DNA from: Verrucomicrobiales bacterium
Lineage (GTDB): Bacteria > Verrucomicrobiota > Verrucomicrobiia > Limisphaerales > JAYPXF01
Length of the DNA: 33,648 bases
NCBI GenBank assembly: GCA_002715965.1
Contig: PBAL01000056.1
Span: 1-33,648, forward strand
Reading direction: 5' to 3'
Shown in pieces: positions 8,465 to 15,625 of this stretch (positions are counted from its first letter, which is position 1; each line of letters starts with the position of its first letter). The notes beneath the pieces were generated by a model. It saw only the letters and a program-made list of their open reading frames with translations, was not told the DNA's origin and ran no database searches. Made by a program: the position numbers and the translations under genes.

Positions 8465-9298
8465 CTATTCCGGCAATGCAGATCCTTTGTCCTTCGACAC
8501 CTCGCTTGAATCGGTCTCGCTTTCACCCAGACCGATCAACGAATCAAACTCATCGGAGGCAACACTCTTCGAGGCATACTCGAGGAACTCCGCTTCCTGG
8601 GCCATGGAATCCGTCCCGGCCAGTTCCTTCGACACGCGCGCTTCGGCTTTCAACTCTTGGCGCATCTGCCGGATGCGTTGCAGTTCCTCCGCCGACCCGT
8701 CCGTGGCAATGCCCGCGATCGTGTCCGCCAATTCCTTTTCCTGTTTGGCGGTAATCACTTCAGCCACTGCTTCATGCGCTTCGGACTTGATATTCTCCAC
8801 ATCACGAATGAGCCCTTCCAATTGAATCTTGTGATTCGCGATGCTGGTCTTGTACTCCCCGATATCAGTCTCCAGTTCATCGATCCGCTTGTCCTTCTCC
8901 TTGGCGGTGGAGCTGAAATCATTAAACGCCGTCAGACACTTTTGATAATCGGCATTGTCGTGTATCTCATCCTTGGAAAGCCCTTTCTTCTGCAAGGCCG
9001 CGACTGTCTGCTTGGCCTTCGCCAAGGCGCCTGCCTTCAGGCGTTCGAGTTTCTCGACTTCGTCGGAAATCTCCTTCAAGCGAGCGATTTTGTTTTCCTG
9101 CTGCGCTATGAGACCCGCGACCGCCTTTTTGTACGTCTGAATCTGATCCAGTTTGTCGCGAACGATCGAATCGTACTGGGCACGAATCGTTTTCGGACTG
9201 GTGTCCATGGATTCGCGTGCCGCGTCGATATTGCCGGTCAAGAAGTAGCCGACCGCCCTGAACCATCTGCCAATTGCTTTGAACATGGTGTTTGTCAT
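8465..9298 (-). CDS. PspA/IM30 family membrane-stress protein
   Basis: 277 residues from the chosen start. The N-terminal amphipathic helix (MFKAIGRWFRAVGYFLTGN) and the long coiled coil that follows (TIRAQYDSIVRDKLDQIQTYKK, then GLIAQQENKIARLKEISDEV) match PspA/IM30 proteins. These belong to the ESCRT-III superfamily and coat stressed membranes from the cytoplasmic side. The coil continues to about residue 200, and an acidic tail (FDSLIGLGESETDSSEVSKD) extends beyond the usual length of about 225. The ATG at 9298 is preferred because AGAAGGA lies 11 bases upstream; the ATG four codons later would place the amphipathic helix right at the N-terminus, and the frame also extends upstream. It is the first gene of the six-gene unit, divergent from a secreted esterase. 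Confidence 0.85.
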   Translation of the reverse strand: MTNTMFKAIGRWFRAVGYFLTGNIDAARESMDTSPKTIRAQYDSIVRDKLDQIQTYKKAVAGLIAQQENKIARLKEISDEVEKLERLKAGALAKAKQTVAALQKKGLSKDEIHDNADYQKCLTAFNDFSSTAKEKDKRIDELETDIGEYKTSIANHKIQLEGLIRDVENIKSEAHEAVAEVITAKQEKELADTIAGIATDGSAEELQRIRQMRQELKAEARVSKELAGTDSMAQEAEFLEYASKSVASDEFDSLIGLGESETDSSEVSKDKGSALPE

Positions 9299-9460
9299 CC
9301 CGGCGCGTTTCCTTCTGCAAAATCGGACAGGTGCACCGAAGATTTCGTAAGCATACTGACCCGAGGCACCAGTGGCCAGTTGCAATATTCGGCCAAATTC
9401 AATGCCTATGTGAAAAGCTCTTCCCTTGCTTCGGTTGCTGCCGGCGGTGATTCTCCGCCC

Positions 9461-10723
9461 ATGCCGCGCATCATCCTGCTTCTCTCGCTCATCCTCGCAG
9501 TGCCTTCAACGCACGCGGCGATTCAGATCGCAGTGGATCGCAAAGACGCGATCTGTTCCGTCGGCGACGCAATCACGTTCACGATCGACGTTCTCGCGGG
9601 GAAAAAGTCCGTGGACTCGGGCGAGATCAGCTACGTGCTGTCTGACGACGGCTTCGGATCAATCCGATCTGGCAAACTAGAACTTACCGGCAAGCCGCTT
9701 GAAGTATCCGGAGAATTGAATCGACCGGGCTTCCTCCGCTGCACCGTCACCTACGCGCCAAAAGGTCAGAAGCCTGCCCGGAAGCTCGCTGCCGCAGCAG
9801 TTTCGCCCGAGAAGATCGGCTTGAGCCAGCCAGTGCCTCAAGACTTTGATCAGTTCTGGAAGAACCAGAAGACCGCCTTGGCCAAGGTGCCAATGAAAGC
9901 TGAACTGACGGAGGTGAAAGGCCAACGCGTCCCGACGTTTGACGCTCAAGTCGCCTGCCTCGGTGCACCGGTCTCCGGCTACTTTGCCAAACCCAAAGAT
10001 GCCAAGCCGAAGAGTCTGCCGATCATCCTTTGGGTGCACGGAGCCGGCGTCAGAAGTTCATCCCTGCGCAACACGGTCACCGGCGCTTCGAAAGGAATGC
10101 TCTCGATGAATATCAATGCGCACGGACTGCCGAACGGCAAACCCACTGAATTCTACAGGGAACAGAACGCCGGCCCGCTCCGGAACTATTGGCACGCCGG
10201 ACGGGAGAATCGCAATACGGTCTACTTCAAGGGCATGTTCCTTCGCCTGGTGCGCGCGATCGATTTCCTGACCGCACAACCGGAATGGGATGGCAAGACC
10301 GTGGCAGTGGTCGGCCACAGTCAGGGCGGTTACCAGGCCCTAGTCGCTGGCGGCCTAGATCCTCGTGTGACATTCATCGGCACAGGAGTCCCGGCAGGGT
10401 GCGACCACTCCGGAAATGTGGCAGATCGAATTGCGGGTTGGCCCAAAATAGTTCCACTGAGCGAAGGCGAACCCGATGCGAAGATTCTGGAAGCATGCCG
10501 TTACATCGATGCCGTCAACTTCGCGACTCGCTTCCAGGGCGAAGCAATCATGAGCGTTGGCTTCATTGATACCGTCTGCCCGCCCACCTCCTGCTATGCC
10601 GCCTACAACGCGCTCAAGGGAACGAAGCAGGTCATCAACGAACCGGCCATGGGACACGCTGCTCCCGCTCCAATCAAAAACGCCTTCATGGCAGCTGTGT
10701 TGGCACACGCGAAACGGAAATGA
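9461..10723 (+). CDS. Secreted acetyl xylan esterase-like (CE7/AXE1) alpha/beta hydrolase
   Basis: 420 residues with a signal peptide (MPRIILLLSLILAVPSTHA). About 110 residues of beta-rich N-terminal domain are followed by the AXE1 / cephalosporin-C-deacetylase fold. Family marks are FDQFWKNQKTALAKVPM before the first strand, ILWVHGAG as the oxyanion region, the nucleophile elbow GHSQGG (Ser287), the acid in GFIDTVCPP and the histidine in MGHAAP. CE7 enzymes remove acetyl groups from xylo-oligosaccharides or related esters, which fits a polysaccharide-degrading lifestyle. The open frame extends far upstream of 9461, but that part is antisense to the pspA homologue and does not look coding; the signal peptide fixes the start. 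It faces the next minus-strand gene with no clear terminator between them. Confidence 0.85.
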   Translation: MPRIILLLSLILAVPSTHAAIQIAVDRKDAICSVGDAITFTIDVLAGKKSVDSGEISYVLSDDGFGSIRSGKLELTGKPLEVSGELNRPGFLRCTVTYAPKGQKPARKLAAAAVSPEKIGLSQPVPQDFDQFWKNQKTALAKVPMKAELTEVKGQRVPTFDAQVACLGAPVSGYFAKPKDAKPKSLPIILWVHGAGVRSSSLRNTVTGASKGMLSMNINAHGLPNGKPTEFYREQNAGPLRNYWHAGRENRNTVYFKGMFLRLVRAIDFLTAQPEWDGKTVAVVGHSQGGYQALVAGGLDPRVTFIGTGVPAGCDHSGNVADRIAGWPKIVPLSEGEPDAKILEACRYIDAVNFATRFQGEAIMSVGFIDTVCPPTSCYAAYNALKGTKQVINEPAMGHAAPAPIKNAFMAAVLAHAKRK

Positions 10724-10777
10724 TTCGCGCTCAACGCGGGTGAGAATCCCGCCCCTGCCTAAAGATCCCCCCGTCGG

Positions 10778-12631
10778 TCAGCGGCTCGGCGCCACGGCAA
10801 CTGTCGTCACGGCCTTCGACGGGATATCCACGCGCGCCGTGACAATCGAGTATTTACCGTTGTCACTGGGATAGCTGGATTCCAGACGTCCACCCGAGAC
10901 CTGGTAATTGCCCCGGGGAAGCACCCAGGTCACCCGGCCGTTGGGGTAGGCATCAAGTAGTTGATTGCTGATGGTGGAAATAATCTGCCGACTGGTACCT
11001 GTGTTTGGTGAGGAGTGCGCGATGGACAATGGTGATTTCGCGTCACGAGCAAAAGGAATGGGGCTTGTTTCGTGTCCATTGTAGGTGGCAGTGACCACAC
11101 GATTGTTCTGAAATCGAATCACGCGGAAGCTGACTGAGTTCACCTTGCCAACGCGGGTGGTTTCCGTTCCCTCGATGATTGACACCTTCTTGCCCAGACC
11201 GTGAGCGTCGTGGATGAGTCGGATCTGGTGCCGATTCAGAAAATCTTTCGGCGCGTTGGATTCGAACGCGTTGATGATCCTCATGTTCGCATTTGAACGG
11301 CCAGCAAGCAGGCGATCGGCTTTGGCAATGGAATCCCGGTCGAACCAGAGGTGTCCATAATTCAGGATCGCGAGATTCGGCCCGAAATCGATGAGATTCA
11401 CCGGATCGCCGTACCACTTTTCGTGTCCATAGAACTGGTGGTTGCCGAAGTTCGTGATGTGCGGCACATCGAGTCGCGCCAGGGCTCCGGAGATGTAGGC
11501 AGGATTCACGGAGGTGCTTTGAAGAACTAGATCAGCGCCCATCAAGTTTGCCATGTCCGCAATGCGGCCGAGGTATTCGGCCTGGTACTGCCCGGACGTG
11601 TCCAAGTGCCCGAACGTGACCACCACGGGGTCCTCCGGCCATCCTCGAACAATGTGCACGCTGCGGGGTGAACGACTGGTGCCAGTGCGTCGCCCACCCG
11701 TAATTTGGACGTTCAAATCATACAAACCCGTGGGCATGTCGTCGGGAATTCGAACCACGACTTCGCGGTCGTAGTAGTGGCCGGCATTCTTGTCTTCGGT
11801 GAACTCCACCCGACGCGAAATCACGGCCGGACCGACTCGGCGGATCAGTTCGACGTGGTTGATTTCCGCATTGTAACCGAGGAAGCGGGCACGAAACGAT
11901 GCACCCGGTTGCCGGATGGCCGGACGGTTGAGTGCGGGAAAGCGGAAGCGATGAATGATCGTGGAGTCTTCACGCGGCAGGTAAATCGGATCGATCTCCG
12001 TGGTTTCTCCCGGGCGGATCTCAATGTCGTTTCGCAATGCCGTCTGCCAACCGGCCGCGCGAATCTCCAACGTATATTTTCCAGGAGAAAGACCGGTCAT
12101 GGAGCAACGGCCCGAGAGCCAGTTCCGGACAATGGAATTGCGCACCACCGTGTTGCCTCGGCGCAGAATCGCCCGGGCATCGACAAAGAATGCCTCTTCA
12201 TCACCGTTGAGTTGAAAGGCAAGTGATCCACGCGGATCGCCCCAGACGCGAAATCCCTCGATCCGGCATCCGGCCTGGTCACCGTCGTTGCGATGTTCGA
12301 TTCGGACTTTGTGACGCCCAGGTTTGAGATTGTCTGCCAGCACGACTTCGCGAGCCGACGATCGCGGGTGAATGGTGATCGGCTTGCCTTCATCCACGCG
12401 CGCGACAAGCGTGCCAAGATTGGGCGGGCCGTATGCCGGCACGTTGTTTCCGCCAAGGCGGACTGAAATGCCCGTGCCGGTAAATTCGTGTTCCAATGCA
12501 GCGCCGTCTTCATGCGTTGCCATTGAGCCTGCGATCGCATAGCGAAAACTGTGCTGATTCCAATCACCGTGTTGGCGAACGGCATTCGTATCACTTGCCG
12601 GAATCCAGAGAAGGAGAAGCAGTAGGTTCAT
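10778..12631 (-). CDS. Secreted multidomain protein with degenerate metallophosphoesterase domain
   Basis: 617 residues. A short hydrophobic signal (MNLLLLLLWIPASDT) leads into a jelly-roll-like domain at about 25-130 (EHEFTGTGISVRLGG ... GCRIEGFRVWG), like the carbohydrate-binding N-domains of some secreted hydrolases. A carboxypeptidase-regulatory-like beta domain (SPGKYTLEIRAAGWQTA) and an immunoglobulin-like domain (DDMPTGLYDLNVQITGG) follow. The C-terminal part has the order of a calcineurin-like phosphoesterase: VVVTFGHLDTSG at the first motif, GADLVLQSTSV where the GDxxD motif should be, and NFGNHQFYG for GNHD. Several metal ligands are missing, so catalysis is doubtful and a binding role is possible. 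The frame ends in small beta-strands. The gene lies alone between convergent and divergent neighbours. Confidence 0.6.
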   Translation of the reverse strand: MNLLLLLLWIPASDTNAVRQHGDWNQHSFRYAIAGSMATHEDGAALEHEFTGTGISVRLGGNNVPAYGPPNLGTLVARVDEGKPITIHPRSSAREVVLADNLKPGRHKVRIEHRNDGDQAGCRIEGFRVWGDPRGSLAFQLNGDEEAFFVDARAILRRGNTVVRNSIVRNWLSGRCSMTGLSPGKYTLEIRAAGWQTALRNDIEIRPGETTEIDPIYLPREDSTIIHRFRFPALNRPAIRQPGASFRARFLGYNAEINHVELIRRVGPAVISRRVEFTEDKNAGHYYDREVVVRIPDDMPTGLYDLNVQITGGRRTGTSRSPRSVHIVRGWPEDPVVVTFGHLDTSGQYQAEYLGRIADMANLMGADLVLQSTSVNPAYISGALARLDVPHITNFGNHQFYGHEKWYGDPVNLIDFGPNLAILNYGHLWFDRDSIAKADRLLAGRSNANMRIINAFESNAPKDFLNRHQIRLIHDAHGLGKKVSIIEGTETTRVGKVNSVSFRVIRFQNNRVVTATYNGHETSPIPFARDAKSPLSIAHSSPNTGTSRQIISTISNQLLDAYPNGRVTWVLPRGNYQVSGGRLESSYPSDNGKYSIVTARVDIPSKAVTTVAVAPSR

Positions 12632-12693
12632 CTGTTGGAACGGAGGCTAGCCGAGGCTGGTTAAGTTGCAACACTGAGAACGTCAATGCGCGG

Positions 12694-13020
12694 ATGTTGA
12701 ATGAAGGATCGCACAAAGGTTGGCTGGCCGAGGTGGATGAGCAGATCGTCGGATTCACGATGGGCGATCGTACGAACGGTGAGATGTGGGTGATCGCCGT
12801 GCTCAAGGCACTCGAAGGGAGAGAAATCGGCCGCGCCTTGATGAATCGCGTGGAGGAATGGCTGTCGGATTGCGGCTGGGACGAAATCTGGCTGACGCCC
12901 GATGTCGATGAAACCCTGCACGCCGTCGGCTTTTATCGGCACCTTCGCTGGGAAGACTGGAAGTTCGAGGCTGGCGATCGGTTTATGCGCAAGCAAATGA
13001 CCGGGACACAAACATTCTGA
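12694..13020 (+). CDS. GNAT acetyltransferase, probably N-terminally truncated
   Basis: 108 residues from the only nearby ATG. The core GNAT elements are present: WLAEVDEQIVGFTMGD (strands 2 and 3), MWVIAVLKALEGREIGRALM (strand 4 with the acetyl-CoA loop, a variant of RxxGxG/A) and AVGFYRHLRWEDW (strand 5 and the following loop). GNATs of this type usually have 35-45 residues more at the N-terminus, forming strand 1 and helices 1-2. In the same frame just before the ATG, NTENVNAR still resembles the end of that missing part. Only 62 bases separate the ATG from the divergent signal-peptide gene, so there is no room for a full start. It may be a remnant or may use a rare start codon. The substrate cannot be inferred. 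Confidence 0.6.
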   Translation: MLNEGSHKGWLAEVDEQIVGFTMGDRTNGEMWVIAVLKALEGREIGRALMNRVEEWLSDCGWDEIWLTPDVDETLHAVGFYRHLRWEDWKFEAGDRFMRKQMTGTQTF

Positions 13021-13188
13021 GGTCGCGGGCGCATTCCGATTTCTTGCAATGGCTTAGTACGTTGGTGCAGCCGCCATTGGTGCCCGCTCGAACCCACGGG
13101 ACAAAACAGCCGAAACTGAAATCGCCAGTTTCTTCCCCCACTCCACTTCTGCTTGTCAATTCTCCCGCATCAACGAAAGCTATCGCCC

Positions 13189-13683
13189 GTGAGCAATCCC
13201 AAATGTTTCTTCGATATAACGGCCGACGGTGAATCCCTTGGAAGAATTGTAATGGAGCTGCGGGCGGACATCGTCCCCAAGACCGCCGAGAACTTCCGGG
13301 CACTGTGCACCGGTGAAAAGGGCTACGGTTACAAGGGCTCTTCCTTCCATCGCGTCATCCCGAATTTCATGTGCCAGGGCGGTGACTTCACCAATCACAA
13401 TGGCACCGGTGGGAAGTCCATCTACGGCGACCGTTTCGAAGATGAGAACTTCGAACTGAAGCACACCGGAGCCGGCATTCTCAGCATGGCCAACGCCGGC
13501 CCCGGCACCAACGGTTCCCAGTTCTTCCTGTGCACGGTCGAAACGGCCTGGCTCGATGGCAAACACGTCGTCTTTGGCAGTGTGACCGAAGGCATGGATG
13601 TGGTGCAGAAGGTCGAGTCTTACGGTTCGCAGACCGGTGCGACGAGCAAGCAAATCCTGATCAACGACTGCGGAGAATTGTAA
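13189..13683 (+). CDS. Eukaryote-like cyclophilin A, peptidyl-prolyl cis-trans isomerase
   Basis: 164 residues from a GTG start. This start is chosen because the sequence from it ([15 protein letters not shown]) lines up residue for residue with animal cyclophilin A; a TTG 12 codons earlier gives an unrelated tail. With the human CypA numbering as I remember it, all core active-site residues are present: R55, F60 and Q63 in [16 protein letters not shown]113 in GSQFFLCT, and W121 and H126 in [12 protein letters not shown]121 is the residue linked to cyclosporin binding. There is no signal peptide, so it acts in the cytoplasm on proline bonds in folding proteins. It is not in an operon. The likeness to eukaryotic single-domain cyclophilins is much stronger than to bacterial PpiA/PpiB. 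Confidence 0.93.
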   Translation: MSNPKCFFDITADGESLGRIVMELRADIVPKTAENFRALCTGEKGYGYKGSSFHRVIPNFMCQGGDFTNHNGTGGKSIYGDRFEDENFELKHTGAGILSMANAGPGTNGSQFFLCTVETAWLDGKHVVFGSVTEGMDVVQKVESYGSQTGATSKQILINDCGEL

Positions 13684-13692
13684 GCCGGAGCG

Positions 13693-14457
13693 TCACTTAC
13701 CAAACTCACCGCCCCGCCCAAATCGCTCGCGGGTGTTGGAACGGAACTGGTCAATCGCCTCGCTGATGGATGCGAGCGCTTCTTCGGTGGTCTTTCCGTT
13801 CGCGCTGCGCGCCGTCGGGATGACCGTCTTGCATTCATTGCTGTCCATGAATTTCGACGCGTCGAGCAGTTGCGCTTCGTCTTCGGGTGGGATTGCGAGA
13901 AATCCATGTTTATCGGCATGAACGAGTTGGCCAGTCTGGATCACCGTTCCGAATACTTCCTCCGGTTCCCCAAAACGAATTACGCGACCATAACCATGCC
14001 CGACGCACAATCTCCGCGCCAGGGCCTTAAACCCGGCGTTCATCATCTCGTCCAGATCCCGAACGCAACCGTCCGTGATCGTGCCGACGCAGCCAAGGGC
14101 GCGATGGGTGTTGCTGTTTACTTCGCCCCAGAATGAGCCGTAATACGGAGCGCCGTCATCGTCACACACCACCGCAATCTTGGGTCCTTCAATACCTGCG
14201 ACGTAGCGAAGATAGTCCTGGTATGCATTCGGATCAGCCTCCGCTTTGGCCTGTTTGCTCCTCGTTCCGATCCGCACTGTAACCGCACGGCCAATCATCG
14301 GTCCCATGTGCGGCATAAAATCCCTCGCTTCCTCCCGGTTCACACCAGATACGGCAACGTCGTGTTCGGTGATTTGCTCCCAGCCATTGTAAATCGTGGG
14401 CGTGTTCCAACGTTTCAGTTCAAGAAGATCTGCGTGTGTAAGTTCGGAGTTTGGCAT
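13693..14457 (-). CDS. RraA-like protein (aldolase / RNase E inhibitor fold)
   Basis: 254 residues, cytoplasmic. The RraA-like fold is indicated by NTPTIYNGWEQI near the N-terminus, the central GSFWGEVNSNTHRALGCVGTITDGCVRD segment (GxxxDGxxRD binds the metal and pyruvate in the HMG/CHA aldolases) and the late HADKHGFLAIP segment. Members of this superfamily include 4-hydroxy-4-methyl-2-oxoglutarate aldolases and the RNase E regulator RraA; the longer type with an N-terminal SELTHADLLELKRW is common in gene sets for sugar or sulfated-sugar breakdown. It follows a ROK kinase and a sulfatase on the same strand, with a 220-base gap, so it could be part of a catabolic set. The TAGAAT hexamer at 14473-14478 is a possible -10. 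The stop is only nine bases from the convergent cyclophilin gene. Confidence 0.78.
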   Translation of the reverse strand: MPNSELTHADLLELKRWNTPTIYNGWEQITEHDVAVSGVNREEARDFMPHMGPMIGRAVTVRIGTRSKQAKAEADPNAYQDYLRYVAGIEGPKIAVVCDDDGAPYYGSFWGEVNSNTHRALGCVGTITDGCVRDLDEMMNAGFKALARRLCVGHGYGRVIRFGEPEEVFGTVIQTGQLVHADKHGFLAIPPEDEAQLLDASKFMDSNECKTVIPTARSANGKTTEEALASISEAIDQFRSNTRERFGRGGEFGK

Positions 14458-14677
14458 GACGAAATTCGGGGGATTCTAGAAACCAGCCGCAAGAAGGCAC
14501 ACAAAATCGCTGCCAATTTGTTTCAATCAGCGCACACTTCCCCGTCGCTGATGCATGGCTGAGTCACACAATCTCCATATTCTGACCGCAGCGGCATTGC
14601 GCGAGACGCTGGCGGATTCTTGATCGTTTCAACCCTGGTTCATCTTTAACCACCGGCGCGTCACCGTTTCGATGCCG

Positions 14678-15625
14678 TCAGAATTCAGGTTTTTTCCCGC
14701 ACACACTCAATGCCATCGCCAAAGCAGCGTAGTCACCGATGGATTCCCCCAATGCTGCGGGAACGATCCGGCACGCAGCGACAGCAGTCGGCATTGCGTC
14801 CCGCCGAAGAGCTGCATCCATCGGAGGACGCAGCAGAGACTCACAACGAACAAAGATCGACCCGATCACGATGACTTCCAGGTTCAGCAGATCCAACAGT
14901 ATCGCCAATCCACGCCCCAGCGAATCGCCCGCTTCATTCATGATCTCCAAGGCAAACGAATCGCCACGCTCCGCTGCTTCTGCAACCTCCCTGGCCGACG
15001 ATCCCAATCGTAACTCCGTCACACCGTAGAACTGCGGCAGACGCATCTCCACCAGACCCGCAATCCCTGCCCCAGAGGCGAAGCCTTCCAGACACCCCGG
15101 CTTGTCCCGTACCGGTGGCCCATCCGAAGCGATTCGTGTCGCACCAATCTCTCCGGCCAAAGCCGACGCTCCGTGATAGACCCGTCGGTTCAGGATCAGT
15201 CCTGCACCCAAGCCCGTTCCAAACGTGAGGAACGCCATGTGATCCGCCCCCTCGCCCGCACCGAAACGCCATTCCGCGAGCGCACAGGCATTCGCATCAT
15301 TATCCGCGGCCACCGGCAACGAAAACTCCCGGCGAATCGTTTCTACGATCGGAAAGCCCTTCCACTTCGGCAGATGTGGCGCATCACCAAACAATCCCGT
15401 CCGGGGATCAAACATCGCGCCCACCGAGATCCCCACCGCGGCAATTTCTTTCCCTGCCATCAAGCGTTTACTCACTGCCACCATCTCCGCCACGCCGCGC
15501 TCCGGCCCCTGTTCACCCTGAGTCGGAAACGCTTCGCGGTTCATCACGCCTTTGGATTCCGATAGGATCGAGACCGCACTCTTCGTTCCACCAATGTCAA
15601 TTCCAAGACATAACGGCTCGCTCAT
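14678..15625 (-). CDS. ROK family sugar kinase-like protein
   Basis: 315 residues. LCLGIDIGGTKSAVSIL is the phosphate-1 motif of the ROK family, AADNDANACALAEW carries the catalytic aspartate, and FLTFGTGLGAGLILN is phosphate-2. The usual ROK signature with a CxCGxxGCxE zinc site is reduced to RDKPGCLEGFASG: the last Gly-Cys-x-Glu part remains but the other cysteines and the usual EIGH histidine (here EIGATRI) are absent. ROK proteins are mostly glucokinases, fructokinases or N-acetylhexosamine kinases; regulators of the family carry an N-terminal DNA-binding domain, which is missing here, so a kinase is more likely. The start overlaps the stop of the sulfatase gene in an ATGA arrangement, implying translational coupling and a sugar from the sulfatase pathway as possible substrate. 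Confidence 0.85.
   Translation of the reverse strand: MSEPLCLGIDIGGTKSAVSILSESKGVMNREAFPTQGEQGPERGVAEMVAVSKRLMAGKEIAAVGISVGAMFDPRTGLFGDAPHLPKWKGFPIVETIRREFSLPVAADNDANACALAEWRFGAGEGADHMAFLTFGTGLGAGLILNRRVYHGASALAGEIGATRIASDGPPVRDKPGCLEGFASGAGIAGLVEMRLPQFYGVTELRLGSSAREVAEAAERGDSFALEIMNEAGDSLGRGLAILLDLLNLEVIVIGSIFVRCESLLRPPMDAALRRDAMPTAVAACRIVPAALGESIGDYAALAMALSVCGKKPEF

Noticed and set aside
8657..9460. Long upstream extension of the esterase frame
   Set aside because: It is antisense to the PspA homologue and ends in a clear signal peptide start at 9461.
9299..9460. Sigma-54-like elements (TGGC ... TTGCA) between pspA and the esterase
   Set aside because: Spacing between the GG and GC elements does not fit the -24/-12 consensus on either strand, so Psp-type sigma-54 control is not supported.
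10736..10752. Short GCGGG/CCCGC repeat between the esterase and the phosphoesterase-like gene
   Set aside because: Five-base stem with no T run, too weak to call a terminator.
13046..13079. Inverted repeat CAATGGC / GCCATTG before the cyclophilin gene
   Set aside because: Seven bases with a 19-base loop and no T run; likely chance, though it lies in an intergenic region.
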